From contig NZ_CP145606.1 in the NCBI RefSeq assembly GCF_028776105.2, positions 2,108,001 to 2,172,000 of the forward strand: a stretch of 64,000 nucleotides of DNA, read 5' to 3'. The notes under the pieces are model-generated. The model worked only from the letters and a program-made list of their open reading frames with translations. It was not told the DNA's origin and did no database searches. Made by a program: the position numbers and the translations under genes. Below, in pieces: positions 53,801 through 62,816 of the stretch. The stretch's first letter is position 1. Every line of letters starts with the position of its first letter. This stretch comes from Neisseria leonii. GTDB lineage: Bacteria; Pseudomonadota; Gammaproteobacteria; Burkholderiales; Neisseriaceae.

Positions 53801-54721
53801 ATGAACGCAGTAATGAAAACCTTCTCATTTACCGCACTGGCACTGGTACTGGCCGCCTGCGGCGGTCAGAAACAGGAAACCGCACCTGCGGCCGCTTCCG
53901 AAGCTTCCGCCGCTTCTGCGCCGACGGCAGCGGCCGAGAAAAAGGAAATCGTCATCGGTACCACCGTCGGCGATTTCGGCGATATGGTGAAAGAGCAGAT
54001 TGAGCCGCTGCTGAAAGAAAAAGGTTACAGCGTGCGCCTGGTGGAATTTACCGATTACGTGCGCCCGAATCTGGCCTTGGCCGAAGGCGAACTGGACTTG
54101 AACGTTTTCCAGCACAAACCGTATCTGGACAACTTCAAAGCCGAACACAAGCTGGACATCACCGAAGTCTTCCAAGTGCCGACCGCGCCGCTGGGTCTGT
54201 ATCCGGGTAAACTTGCTTCACTGGACGACGTGAAAGAGGGCAGCACCGTATCCGCGCCGAACGATCCGTCCAACTTTGCCCGCGCGCTGGTGATGCTGGA
54301 CGAATTGGGCTGGATTAAGCTGAAAGAAGGCGTGAATCCGCTGACGGCCTCCAAAGCCGACATTGCCGAAAACCCGAAAAATATCCAAATCGTCGAGCTG
54401 GAAGCCGCACAGCTGCCGCGCAGCCGCCAAGATGTCGACTTCGCGGTGGTAAACGGCAACTACGCCATGAGCAGCGGCATGAAGCTGACCGAAACCCTGT
54501 TCCAGGAGCCGAGCTTCGCTTATGTGAACTGGGCGGCCGTGAAAACTGCCGACAAAGACAGCCAATGGTTGAAAGACGTGAACGACGCGTACAATTCCGA
54601 AGCCTTCAAGTCTTACGCGCACAAACGTTTTGCCGGTTACAAATATCCCGCTTCATGGGGTGAAAACGCTGTTACCGGTGCGCAGGCCGAAGCTGCTTCC
54701 GCCGCTTCCGCCACCAAGTAA
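53801..54721 (+). CDS. metQ: Methionine-binding lipoprotein MetQ
   Basis: NlpA-family lipoprotein of 306 aa with lipobox LAAC, an Ala/Ser/Glu-rich tether (residues 25-50), then the binding domain (EIVIGTTVGDFGDMV, LDLNVFQHKPYLDNF, SAPNDPSNFARALVML, VDFAVVNGNYAMSSG). Meningococcal MetQ (GNA1946) is both a transporter part and a surface-exposed antigen, and its lipid anchor is needed to work with MetNI. ATG 53801 has GGAG 8 bases upstream. The C-terminus is Ala/Ser-rich. Confidence 0.95.
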   Translation: MNAVMKTFSFTALALVLAACGGQKQETAPAAASEASAASAPTAAAEKKEIVIGTTVGDFGDMVKEQIEPLLKEKGYSVRLVEFTDYVRPNLALAEGELDLNVFQHKPYLDNFKAEHKLDITEVFQVPTAPLGLYPGKLASLDDVKEGSTVSAPNDPSNFARALVMLDELGWIKLKEGVNPLTASKADIAENPKNIQIVELEAAQLPRSRQDVDFAVVNGNYAMSSGMKLTETLFQEPSFAYVNWAAVKTADKDSQWLKDVNDAYNSEAFKSYAHKRFAGYKYPASWGENAVTGAQAEAASAASATK

Positions 54722-54735
54722 TTCCGGTGCAGTTG

Positions 54736-54780
54736 AGGCCGTCTGAAAAACGCGTTCCGCCGTTTTTCAGACGGCCTTTT
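54736..54780 (+). terminator. Inverted uptake-sequence terminator of metNIQ
   Basis: AGGCCGTCTGAAAAAC and GTTTTTCAGACGGCCT form a 16-bp stem followed by TTTT. Confidence 0.85.
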
Positions 54781-54824
54781 TCCGGTTTGCTATACTGGTA
54801 TCGGTTACGGGGTTGGGTAGAACC

Positions 54825-54850
54825 GTAGTTGTCGGATTCTCGAATCCGGC
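54825..54850 (+). repeat. REP-like palindrome
   Basis: GTAG head separated by TT from arms TCGGATTC/GAATCCGG. It is a slightly worn copy 135 bases before the nudix gene. Confidence 0.65.
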
Positions 54851-54985
54851 AACCGATAAAATCAATATGCCGACCGACCGGAATGTGATTTGCCGAAACG
54901 GCGGCGGCATATCCGGCGTTATCCCTTGCGCCGTTTGACCGGTTTGCCCGCGCCGTGCGTCCCCTGTTGGAAAAGAGGCTGTTTG

Positions 54986-55534
54986 ATGGATTTGACCGAA
55001 ACCCTGATCGACAGCGAGCCGGTTTTCGACGGTTCGTTTCTGAACATTTCCCACGACCGCGTGCGCCTGCCCGACGGCGGCGAAGGGCGGCGGATCGTGG
55101 TGCGCCACCCCGGCGCGGCCTGTGTGTTGGCGGTAACGGACGACAACCGTGCGGTGCTGGTGCGCCAGTGGCGGCATCCGGCAGGCGGCGCGCTGCTCGA
55201 ACTGCCGGCCGGCAAGCTGGATGCGGGCGAAGACCCGGCGCAATGTGCTTTGCGCGAATTGGCCGAAGAAACGCCTTATACGGCCGGGCGCGTATCCCTG
55301 ATTGCCGTGTTCTACACCGCACCCGGTTTCTGCGACGAAAAAATGTATCTCTACCGGGCTCACGGCGTGCGCGGGGACAGCGGCTTGTCGCCCGATGCCG
55401 ACGAATTTGTCGAAACCGTGCTGCTGGATCGAAAACAAGTGCGCGCCGCGCTTTCAGACGGCCGCATTCAGGACGCGAAAACCATTATCGGCCTGCAAAA
55501 CTGGCTGTTGGAAAACGGAGGGGAAAGGACATGA
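54986..55534 (+). CDS. Nudix hydrolase, ADP-ribose pyrophosphatase type
   Basis: Nudix protein of 182 aa resembling NudF, which splits ADP-ribose and related nucleoside diphosphates. The Nudix box reads GKLDAGEDPAQCALRELAEE then TPY: the Glu residues and REXXEE are intact but the usual Gly after EET is Pro. Flanking features FYTAPGFCDEKMYLY and the N-terminal AACVLAVTDDNRAVLVRQWR are NudF-like. ATG 54986 has AAGAGG upstream. It overlaps gloB (ATGATG). Confidence 0.88.
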   Translation: MDLTETLIDSEPVFDGSFLNISHDRVRLPDGGEGRRIVVRHPGAACVLAVTDDNRAVLVRQWRHPAGGALLELPAGKLDAGEDPAQCALRELAEETPYTAGRVSLIAVFYTAPGFCDEKMYLYRAHGVRGDSGLSPDADEFVETVLLDRKQVRAALSDGRIQDAKTIIGLQNWLLENGGERT

Positions 55535-56286
55535 TGCGTATCGAGCCGGTAACGGCATTTGACGATAATTATATCTGGCTGCTGGTGTCGGACGGCGAAG
55601 CGGTGTGCATCGATCCGGGACAGAGCGCGCCGGTGGCCGAGTACCTGCAACGAAACCGTCTGCGGCTCGCCCAAATATGGATTACCCACCTGCACGGCGA
55701 CCATACCGGCGGCATAGAAGATTTGAAAAAACAGTTTCCCGACTGCCGCGTGTTCGGCGGCGGCGATATTGCGGCGCGCACCCATGATGCCTCCGGGAGC
55801 AGTGTGTTGGGCTTTGCGGGCTGCCGTGCCGAAGTGTGGGCGGTGCCGGGGCATACCGACCAACACTTGGCCTATCTGCTGCACGGTTCGGACGGCCGCC
55901 TGCACGTTTTCTGCGGCGATACGCTGTTTTCCGCCGGCTGCGGGCGCGTGTTCAGCGGCACGGCACAGGATTTGTACCGCAGCCTGCAACGCTTCGACAG
56001 TCTGCCGCCCGATACCCTGTTTTATCCCGCCCACGAATACACCGCCGCCAATCTGGATTTTGCCGCCCATATCGAGCCGGACAATAGCGACATCGCCGCC
56101 GCACAGACAGCGGCCGCCGATACCCCCACGCTGCCGGTTACGCTGGCGCACGAGCGGCGCATCAATCCGTTTCTGCGCATCATGCAACCTGCGGTGCGTG
56201 CGGCCGTCCGGCGCGAAATGCCTGAAACGGACGACACGCCTGAGGCGCGGTTTGCTGCCCTGCGCGACTGGAAAAACCGCTTTTAG
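55531..56286 (+). CDS. gloB: Hydroxyacylglutathione hydrolase (glyoxalase II)
   Basis: Metallo-beta-lactamase-fold thioesterase of 251 aa that completes methylglyoxal detoxification by hydrolysing S-lactoylglutathione. The di-metal motif is THLHGDHTGG (HxHxDH), with PGHTDQHLAYLL, FCGDTLFSAGCGRVF and YPAHEYTAANLDFA following as in the family. The C-terminal substrate region ends RINPFLR...ALRDWKNRF. GGAGGGGAAAGG precedes the start, and an alternative ATG is three bases later. Confidence 0.93.
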   Translation: MMRIEPVTAFDDNYIWLLVSDGEAVCIDPGQSAPVAEYLQRNRLRLAQIWITHLHGDHTGGIEDLKKQFPDCRVFGGGDIAARTHDASGSSVLGFAGCRAEVWAVPGHTDQHLAYLLHGSDGRLHVFCGDTLFSAGCGRVFSGTAQDLYRSLQRFDSLPPDTLFYPAHEYTAANLDFAAHIEPDNSDIAAAQTAAADTPTLPVTLAHERRINPFLRIMQPAVRAAVRREMPETDDTPEARFAALRDWKNRF

Positions 56287-56372
56287 CCGCACCTTTACGT
56301 AAACCGGCTTCATCGGGGCGGCGAATCGGTTTACAATGCCGCCCTGATTGTGGCCGTCTGAAAACACAGAAT

Positions 56373-56867
56373 ATGCAGAAAACTTCCAAACTTCCCTATT
56401 TTTTACTGGCTGTTGCCGCTTTTGCGGCCGACCAATTGAGCAAAATACTGGTTTTGTCGAAATTTGAGTATGCCGAACGGCTTAATGTGATTCCCGGTTT
56501 TTTCGACCTCACTTTGGTGTACAACCCCGGTGCGGCATTCAGCTTTCTGGCCGACGCGGGCGGCTGGCAGAAATATTTTTTTCTGGTGCTGGCGGCGGTT
56601 ATCTGCATCTGGCTGGCACGCAGCATAGTGAAAGACGAGTTCGGCGCCTGGGGCAAATGGGGCGCCGCGATGATTATCGGCGGCGCATTGGGCAATGTGG
56701 CCGACCGCCTGCAACACGGCCATGTCGTCGATTATTTTCTGTTTTACTGGCAAAACTGGTATTACCCCACTTTCAACGTAGCAGACTGCTTTATCTGCAC
56801 CGGCGCGGTACTGCTGGTAATCGACGGCTTCAAACAGCCGAAGAAAAAGACGGAACAGGCCGTCTGA
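56373..56867 (+). CDS. lspA: Lipoprotein signal peptidase (signal peptidase II)
   Basis: Aspartyl protease of the inner membrane (164 aa, four helices) that removes lipoprotein signal peptides; the MetQ, barrel lipoprotein and other lipobox proteins here depend on it. Catalytic Asp residues lie in GNVADRLQHGHVVDYF and FNVADCFI, with VYNPGAAFSFLA nearer the N-terminus. The stop codon lies inside an uptake sequence, giving the C-terminus EQAV. ispH follows 27 bases later. Confidence 0.96.
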   Translation: MQKTSKLPYFLLAVAAFAADQLSKILVLSKFEYAERLNVIPGFFDLTLVYNPGAAFSFLADAGGWQKYFFLVLAAVICIWLARSIVKDEFGAWGKWGAAMIIGGALGNVADRLQHGHVVDYFLFYWQNWYYPTFNVADCFICTGAVLLVIDGFKQPKKKTEQAV

Positions 56868-56894
56868 AAACGGCTTTGGCAAGGATATAGAACC

Positions 56895-57833
56895 GTGAAC
56901 GACAAAACCATTACGCTGGCCAACCCGCGCGGCTTCTGCGCAGGTGTGGATCGTGCCATCAGCATTGTCGAGCGCGCGCTGGAAGCATACGGCGCGCCGG
57001 TTTATGTGCGGCACGAAGTCGTGCACAACCGGTTTGTGGTGGACAATCTGCGCGAAAAAGGCGCGGTATTTATCGACGATCTGGCCGATGTGCCCGAAGG
57101 TGCGACGCTGATTTATTCGGCGCACGGCGTGAGCAAGGCGGTGCAGGCCGAAGCGGCGGCGCGCGGGTTTCAGGTATTCGATGCCACCTGCCCGCTGGTG
57201 ACCAAAGTGCATAAAGAGGTGGCGCGGCTGGACGAGCAGGGTTATCAGATTATCATGATCGGCCATGCGGGGCATGTCGAAGTGGAAGGCACGATGGGGC
57301 AGCTGCCGGAAGGCAAAATGCTGCTGGTGGAAACCGTGGACGATGTGGCCGCTTTGGTGCCGGACAATCCCGACAAGCTGGCTTATGTCAGCCAGACGAC
57401 TTTGTCGGTCGATGAAACGCGCGACATCATCGCCGCCTTGCAGGCGCGCTTCCCCACCATTAAAAACCCGCACAAAGAAGACATCTGCTATGCGACGACC
57501 AACCGCCAGAAAGCGGTCAAAGATTTGGCGGCCGAATGCGATATTGTGATTGTGGTCGGTTCGCCCGCTTCGTCCAACAGCAACCGCCTGCGCGAAGTGG
57601 CGGCCAATTTGGGCGTGGATGCGTATATGGTGGACAATGCCTCCTATCTGGAAGCGCAATGGTTTGCAGGCAAACAGAAAGTCGGCGTGACGGCGGGGGC
57701 GTCGGCACCGGAAGTGCTGGTGCAGGAGGTGGTGTCGCGCATACGCGAATGGGGGCATGAAACCGTTGTCGAAGGCGAAGGCGCGGCCGAAAGTATTGTG
57801 TTTGTACTGCCCAAAGCCCTGCGCGGAGCGTAG
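56895..57833 (+). CDS. ispH: 4-hydroxy-3-methylbut-2-enyl diphosphate reductase
   Basis: Last step of the MEP isoprenoid pathway, a 4Fe-4S enzyme giving IPP and DMAPP (312 aa). The three cluster Cys are in [26 protein letters not shown] and [17 protein letters not shown] [18 protein letters not shown] and [10 protein letters not shown] supply substrate contacts. Coupling with lspA is common in proteobacteria. It ends before a bidirectional terminator. Confidence 0.97.
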   Translation: MNDKTITLANPRGFCAGVDRAISIVERALEAYGAPVYVRHEVVHNRFVVDNLREKGAVFIDDLADVPEGATLIYSAHGVSKAVQAEAAARGFQVFDATCPLVTKVHKEVARLDEQGYQIIMIGHAGHVEVEGTMGQLPEGKMLLVETVDDVAALVPDNPDKLAYVSQTTLSVDETRDIIAALQARFPTIKNPHKEDICYATTNRQKAVKDLAAECDIVIVVGSPASSNSNRLREVAANLGVDAYMVDNASYLEAQWFAGKQKVGVTAGASAPEVLVQEVVSRIREWGHETVVEGEGAAESIVFVLPKALRGA

Positions 57834-57853
57834 CGGACCGGGTCATGGCCATG

Positions 57854-57894
57854 AAAAACCTCTGTACGGTTCAGATTCCGTACAGAGGTTTTTT
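57854..57894. terminator. Bidirectional terminator between ispH and the TM2 gene
   Basis: AAAACCTCTGTACGG and CCGTACAGAGGTTTT form a perfect 15-bp stem bounded by A and T runs, so it can end transcripts arriving from both sides. Confidence 0.92.
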
Positions 57895-57907
57895 GCGGCC
57901 GGGCGGT

Positions 57908-58144
57908 TTAAACCACAATCGCGCCCAGCGAATCGGTGGGCTTGAAAGCGGCCAGAATGCCTTCGATGATACCGACCACACCGGGAATAAACGTCCAGCT
58001 GAACAGAAAATACAGAATGCCCGCCCAAACCCGTCCGGCACAGAATTTGTGGACGCCGAAACTGCCGAAGAGCAGTGCCATGGCGACATACAGGGCTTTG
58101 TTGCAGGTATGCGGATAAGTGGAAGCGTAGGATACGGGCTGCAT
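57908..58144 (-). CDS. TM2 domain-containing protein
   Basis: Membrane protein of 78 aa with the TM2 pattern: helix 1 (ALYVAMALLFGSFGVHKFCAG), the conserved GVHKFYxG-like turn, then helix 2 (GILYFLFSWTFIPGVVGIIEG). ATG 58144 has AAAGGAAAG about 6 bases upstream; a longer open frame is unsupported. Bacterial TM2 proteins are widespread and mostly of unknown function. Confidence 0.88.
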   Translation of the reverse strand: MQPVSYASTYPHTCNKALYVAMALLFGSFGVHKFCAGRVWAGILYFLFSWTFIPGVVGIIEGILAAFKPTDSLGAIVV

Positions 58145-58251
58145 GGTGTCTTTCCTTTCTGAATCGGGCAGGTGCCTAACATGGCGCGCGCAGGCGGAAT
58201 TTAAAGGCGGCCTAATGTAAAGAAGCGGCAAAGGCGGGACGGGCAGGGTGG

Positions 58252-58821
58252 TCAGAAACGCAGGTAATGACGTTCGGAAACAAAAGCGTGCAGTGGGCGG
58301 TCGTGCGACTCGTGCGGCAGACGGTCGGCCAGCTGGCAGGCAAAACCGGCGGCGATGCGCCTGGGTGCAAACGGGCAGCGTGCCAGCGTGGCATCGTAAT
58401 AGCCGCCGCCCTGACCGAGGCGGAAACCCTGCCGGTCGGCGGCGACGACGGGAATGATGAGTGTGTGCAGCTTGTCGGCACGGATGCGTTTGCCTGCAAA
58501 TTGGGGGATTTTCAGACGGCCTTTGGCGCGTTCGGCCGTCTGATTCGGACGGTAGGGCGTGAACCACAGGCGCAGGCGGCCGCGTTCGATGTAGGGCAGG
58601 TAAACCTGTGCGCCGCGCTGTCGGGCGGTTTTCACCAGAGCCAGCAGCGACATTTCGCTGCCTACCGGCCAATACAGCGCGATTTTGCACCCGCGTTTGA
58701 CCAGCGGTTTAAGGCGGCGGACAACGGCCGCTTCGGCCCGCCGGCGGGTATCGCGCGGCAGGTGGAGACGGGCGCGGCGGAAGCGGCGGCGCAGTTCGGC
58801 TTTGTCGGCGGCGGGGTTCAT
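58252..58821 (-). CDS. fau: 5-formyltetrahydrofolate cyclo-ligase
   Basis: Converts 5-formyl-THF to 5,10-methenyl-THF with ATP (189 aa). Family features are the basic N-terminal helix (ADKAELRRRFRRARLHLP), IALYWPVGSEM, and the ATP/folate motif FRLGQGGGYYD. An uptake sequence encodes AKGRLKIPQ. Its start overlaps the argA stop by four bases, implying coupled translation. In many bacteria this gene follows 6S RNA; here it does not. Confidence 0.9.
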   Translation of the reverse strand: MNPAADKAELRRRFRRARLHLPRDTRRRAEAAVVRRLKPLVKRGCKIALYWPVGSEMSLLALVKTARQRGAQVYLPYIERGRLRLWFTPYRPNQTAERAKGRLKIPQFAGKRIRADKLHTLIIPVVAADRQGFRLGQGGGYYDATLARCPFAPRRIAAGFACQLADRLPHESHDRPLHAFVSERHYLRF

Positions 58822-60125
58822 GACAGGGCGAGTTTGAAGATTTTCGACCGGCGGCCGTTTTCGCGGTATTCGGCCAGCCGCTGCGGCGGCAGCTCATCGG
58901 GGGAGGCCGTCTGAAAACCGCGTTCGGCAAACCAGTCGCCGGTGTGGGTCGTCAGGGCGAACAGGGTGTCGGCACCGCCTGCGCGGGCTTGTGCGGCGAT
59001 GTGTTTGAGCAGGTGTTCGCCGTAGCCGCTGTCCTGCGTGTCGGGCGAAACGGCCAGACAGGCCAGTTCGGCCGTTTTGCCGTGGTGTTTCAGCGCAGCG
59101 CAGCCGTAGATGTGGCGGTCGTGTTCCAAAACCCAGAATTCGCGGATGTGTTCTTCCAGATAGCGGCGGCTGCGCGGGCGCAGAATGCCGGCCGCTTCCA
59201 GCGGGCGGATCAGGGCGGTGATGTGCGGAATGTCGCGGTTGCGCGCGGCGCGGATATTCATAAAGGGCGCGTTGGACAGCGAGGTGCCGGTACCGTTGCG
59301 GGTGAACAGTTCGCCGATCAGGCCGCCGTCGGCCAGTCCCGACAGAATCTGGCTGCGCGCCACACCGTTTTCCACCGCGTAAACCGCCGCTTCCAAAACG
59401 CGTGTCTGCGCGGCATCAATCAGGCCGTCTGCCAGCAGTTTGCGCGCTTCGGGGGCGGAAAGGTTGGAAATCAGGCCGTCTGAACGGTCGAGAATGCCGT
59501 CCTGTTCGGTGAGGAAAATCAGTTTTTCCGCACCCAGTGCCACGGCGGTATCGCGTGCGATGTCGGTCATGCTCAGGTTGTAGGTTTGACCGCCCAGCGA
59601 TGCGCCCAAGGGGCTGATGAGGACGACGGCATGATCCAGATGGCGGCGGATGCTGTCGGCATCGATTTTGCGCACGCGGCCGGTGTAGCCCATATCGATT
59701 CCGTCGATGATGCCGTAGGGGCGGGCGGAAAGATAGTTGCCCGAAGCTGTATTGGGGCGCAGTCCGCGTTGCGGCGACTGGCTCATGGCGGCGGAGAGTG
59801 CGGCTTCGATGTCGGCGCGCAGCAGGCCGCAGGCCTGTTTGGCCGCAGCCAGGGCGGTTTCGTCGGTGATGCGGCGGTTTCGGTGGTAACGCGGTGTGTG
59901 GCCGGCGGCTTCGGTCAGGCGGTTGATTTGGCGGCGGGAACCGTGCACCAGTACGAGCCTGACCCCCAGGCCGGACAGCAGGTTGAGATCGGCGGCCAGT
60001 GCGCGCAGCACGGGCGGATCCAGCAGGGCGCTGGCCAAGCCGATAACCAGTGTTTTACCGCGCAGATAATGGATATAGGGCGCGGCTTCGCGGAAATCGC
60101 GGACGAAAACGGAAGCGGTGTGCAT
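58818..60125 (-). CDS. argA: Amino-acid N-acetyltransferase (N-acetylglutamate synthase)
   Basis: First step of arginine synthesis. The 435-aa protein joins an amino-acid-kinase domain (FREAAPYIHYLRGKTLVIGLA, VLVHGSRRQINRL, YNLSMTDIARDTAVALGAEKL; arginine-binding regulatory part) with a C-terminal GNAT domain (RDIPHITALIRPLE, ACLAVSPDTQDSGYGEHLL). This is the classic bifunctional-layout ArgA, also studied in gonococcus. It lies between pyrE upstream and fau downstream. An uptake sequence encodes FQTASPDEL in the GNAT part. Confidence 0.95.
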   Translation of the reverse strand: MHTASVFVRDFREAAPYIHYLRGKTLVIGLASALLDPPVLRALAADLNLLSGLGVRLVLVHGSRRQINRLTEAAGHTPRYHRNRRITDETALAAAKQACGLLRADIEAALSAAMSQSPQRGLRPNTASGNYLSARPYGIIDGIDMGYTGRVRKIDADSIRRHLDHAVVLISPLGASLGGQTYNLSMTDIARDTAVALGAEKLIFLTEQDGILDRSDGLISNLSAPEARKLLADGLIDAAQTRVLEAAVYAVENGVARSQILSGLADGGLIGELFTRNGTGTSLSNAPFMNIRAARNRDIPHITALIRPLEAAGILRPRSRRYLEEHIREFWVLEHDRHIYGCAALKHHGKTAELACLAVSPDTQDSGYGEHLLKHIAAQARAGGADTLFALTTHTGDWFAERGFQTASPDELPPQRLAEYRENGRRSKIFKLALS

Positions 60126-60148
60126 ATTCAGACGGCCTGTGCGGACGT

Positions 60149-60790
60149 TCAGGCCACGCCGTAGCGTTCGCGGTAGGCGCGGACGGGTTCGAGGTGCGCG
60201 GCCAATTCGGCGCGGTTTTCCAGGAGGGCGAGCAGGTCGCGCAGATTGGCGACGGCGATGACGGGCAGGCCGTACTGCTGTTCGACTTCCTGTACGGCCG
60301 ACTGTTCTCCCGTGCCTTTTTCCATGCGGTCGAGCGCGATGGCGACGGCGGCGGGAACTGCACCTTCGGCTTCTATCAGTTTTACCGATTCGCGCACCGA
60401 TGTGCCGGCCGAAATCACATCGTCGATAATCAGCACGCGGCCTTTGAGCGGCGCGCCCACCAATACGCCGCCTTCGCCGTGGTCCTTGGCTTCTTTGCGG
60501 TTGTAGGCAAACGGCACGTTGATGCCTTGTTCCGCCAGCATCATGGCGGTGGCGGCGGCCAGAATAATGCCTTTGTAGGCGGGGCCGAACAGCATATCGA
60601 AGCGGATTTTGCTCTCGATGATTGCCCGGGCGTAGAAACGCGCCAGCGCGAGGGTGGACGCACCGTCGTTAAACAGCCCGGCGTTGAAGAAATAGGGCGA
60701 CAGGCGGCCGGCTTTGGTGGTGAATTCGCCGAATTTTAAAACGTTTTGTTCGAGCGCGAATCGGAGAAAATCTTGGCGGAAGTCGGACAT
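60149..60790 (-). CDS. pyrE: Orotate phosphoribosyltransferase
   Basis: Adds ribose phosphate from PRPP to orotate, giving OMP for PyrF (213 aa). The PRPP motif [18 protein letters not shown] and the catalytic loop Lys in [12 protein letters not shown] are present, as are the N-terminal [19 protein letters not shown] and [12 protein letters not shown]. It is the first gene of a minus-strand run with argA and fau, 23 bases before argA. Confidence 0.97.
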   Translation of the reverse strand: MSDFRQDFLRFALEQNVLKFGEFTTKAGRLSPYFFNAGLFNDGASTLALARFYARAIIESKIRFDMLFGPAYKGIILAAATAMMLAEQGINVPFAYNRKEAKDHGEGGVLVGAPLKGRVLIIDDVISAGTSVRESVKLIEAEGAVPAAVAIALDRMEKGTGEQSAVQEVEQQYGLPVIAVANLRDLLALLENRAELAAHLEPVRAYRERYGVA

Positions 60791-61415
60791 GGCGGCGGCC
60801 TTTGCGGTAAAGGGGACAATAATCTGACAATTATAAGCGATGCGCGGCGGAAACTGAACGGCTGTTTGCGGGAAAGCCTGCCGTATCAGGCCGTCTGAAA
60901 CGCTGCATTGTATTATTCAGGCGGCCTGTGTCAGGGATAGAAGGGGCTTGGGAATCGAACCATAACAGGCCTACTTTAATCGTGTATGGAGATTCTGTAT
61001 GGTTTGATGCCGGATTCGGGAATCCGGCCTACTTGTGCGGTTTCCGTATTGCCTGTTTGGCTTCGTACGGAACTTGCCCTGATGCAGGTCGGATTTTCAA
61101 ATCCGACAGTTGTTGATTTTGTCAGTTGGTTGTCGGATTCAAGAATCCGACCTACGTTTCTGCTGTTGCAGATTTTCCGGTTTCAGACGGCCTCTGCAAC
61201 AGGCAGGAATGACCGCTTTGTCTTGGTGGATTTTGTCGGATTTGAAAAGCTGCGGTATAGGTACGGGATAGGTAGGTCGGATTTTCGAATCCGACCTTAT
61301 GTTGATTTTGTCAGTTTTTTTGAAACCGGTAAGTTTGTTGTTGCCGATTGTCGGATACCAGTATCCGACCTACTTGTGTATTGCTGTTTGGATTTTTTAA
61401 AAACGTGCGACTGTT
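60791..61415. other. 625-bp gene-free interval with five REP-like palindromes
   Basis: No gene is visible between the pyrE start and the MFS stop. A degenerate uptake-sequence hairpin lies at 60890-60927, and the interval from 61009 is a palindrome cluster. An open frame at 60986-61594 only reads through the repeats. Confidence 0.75.
61009..61373. repeat. Cluster of five REP-like palindromes in alternating orientation
   Basis: Copies: 61009-61032 (-; arms CCGGATTC/GAATCCGG), 61084-61107 (+; TCGGATTT/AAATCCGA, head GCAG), 61132-61155 (-; TCGGATTC/GAATCCGA), 61272-61295 (+; TCGGATTT/GAATCCGA) and 61350-61373 (-; TCGGATAC/GTATCCGA). Orientation alternates strictly, and several copies differ by paired, compensating changes. 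Confidence 0.85.
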
Positions 61416-62618
61416 TCAGACGGCCGGTTTGTCGGCGGGACGGTGCAGGGCGGGGTCGCTGCGGTAGGAAACATACCAGATGGCGAGTCCGCCCAGCGCG
61501 AGCAGGCAGCCGACGGTGCCGGTGGATGTCCAGCCGTATCCTGCCTGAATGGCCAAACCGCCGAGAAACGGCCCCAGGGCGTTGGCGACGTTGAACGCGC
61601 TGTTATTGAGTGCGCCCGCCATGGTTTGCGCGGTGGGGGCAACGTCCATTAGGCGCACCTGCATCAGTGTGCCGATACTGGCACCGATGCCGATGAGCAC
61701 GACAATCAGGCAGACCGCCCACAGCAATTGTGCCGCCCACGGGAAGAACGCCAGAGACAGTGCACTCCACATCAACAGGGCGGCAATGCAGGGCATCAGA
61801 CGGCGGCCGCCGGCAAAGCGCGGCACCACAATATTGCCCAGCGTCATGCCCACGCCGAACAGTGCCAGTACGGGCGGCACGGCCGCTTCGGATACGCGGG
61901 TTACTTCCGTCAGCGTGGGTGCGATGTAGGTGTATACGGCAAACAGGCCGCCGAAGCCGATCGCGCCGGTAAAAAGCGTCAGCCAGACCTGCCGGTTGGC
62001 CAGTGCGCCCAATTCGCGCAGTGGCGACATATCGCCGCCCTGCATATGGTTTTTCGGCTGGAAAACGGCCACGGCGGCTGCGGTGGCGGCGGCCAGTACG
62101 GACACAATCAGAAAGCAGCTGCGCCAGCCTGCCGATTGGCCGAGCCACGCAACGGCAGGGACACCGACAATGCAGGCCACTGTCAGGCCCGTCATCATCA
62201 GGCCGACAGCCTGCGCACGCCGTGCGGGCGGAACCAGTGAAGCGGCCACCGTCGCGCCCACGCCGAAAAACGCGCCGTGCGGCAGGCCGCTGACAAACCG
62301 CCAAACCAACAGGGCGGGATAACTTTCGGCCACGGCGGCAGCCAGATGGCTGAGCGAAAAAGCCGTCATCAGCCACAACAGCAGCGTGCGCCGCGACAGC
62401 CGCGCCCCCAGCACGGCAATGGCGGGCGCACCGACGACCACGCCCAGCGCGTAGGCCGAAATCAGATGCCCCGCCTGCGGTTCGCTGACGGCCAAATCGG
62501 CAGCGATTTGGGGAACCAGCCCCATGGCGGCAAATTCGGTGGTGCCGATGCTGAAACCGCCGAGCGCAAGCGCAAACAGCAGCCGTTTGGGGTGGGGGAC
62601 GGGGGAGGTGTGTGTCAT
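61416..62618 (-). CDS. MFS drug/sugar efflux transporter (DHA1, AraJ-like)
   Basis: Inner-membrane major facilitator of 400 aa with twelve predicted helices. The N-terminal GTTEFAAMGLVPQIAADL, the loop 2-3 motif LGARLSRRTLLLW and the antiporter-type GLTVACIVGVPAVAWLGQSAGWR put it with AraJ/YdhP-type exporters. Substrate is unknown. The stop codon lies in an uptake sequence (minus strand GGCCGTCTGA), giving the C-terminus KPAV. Confidence 0.87.
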   Translation of the reverse strand: MTHTSPVPHPKRLLFALALGGFSIGTTEFAAMGLVPQIAADLAVSEPQAGHLISAYALGVVVGAPAIAVLGARLSRRTLLLWLMTAFSLSHLAAAVAESYPALLVWRFVSGLPHGAFFGVGATVAASLVPPARRAQAVGLMMTGLTVACIVGVPAVAWLGQSAGWRSCFLIVSVLAAATAAAVAVFQPKNHMQGGDMSPLRELGALANRQVWLTLFTGAIGFGGLFAVYTYIAPTLTEVTRVSEAAVPPVLALFGVGMTLGNIVVPRFAGGRRLMPCIAALLMWSALSLAFFPWAAQLLWAVCLIVVLIGIGASIGTLMQVRLMDVAPTAQTMAGALNNSAFNVANALGPFLGGLAIQAGYGWTSTGTVGCLLALGGLAIWYVSYRSDPALHRPADKPAV

Positions 62619-62816
62619 GGGGGTGTCATCAAAACAGCAAAAACAGCGGAAAAATCCGCTGTTGAAGAAAAGTAATATGATAACAAAATCGGTGTGGCGG
62701 GAAAACCCGTGCTGTCAGGCCGTCTGAATGCGCAGTGCGGGAAACCTGCTGCGCCCGTTTTGGCTGCACAAAAATCCGCTACCTGTTTCAGACGGCCCGG
62801 GCGTGCCGGTGCTGCA

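Noticed and set aside
60940..60985. tRNA-like 3' end on the minus strand (GGTTCGATTCCCAAGCCCC)
   Set aside because: The T-loop sequence is suggestive, but no pairing T-stem, anticodon arm or acceptor partner can be built around it.
61009..61373. CRISPR array
   Set aside because: Repeats are palindromes of alternating orientation at irregular spacing with no constant spacer length, and no cas genes are present.
60986..61594. 202-codon frame across the 61-kb palindrome cluster
   Set aside because: It is built from translated repeats (recurrent SNPT-like stretches) and overlaps the end of the MFS gene.
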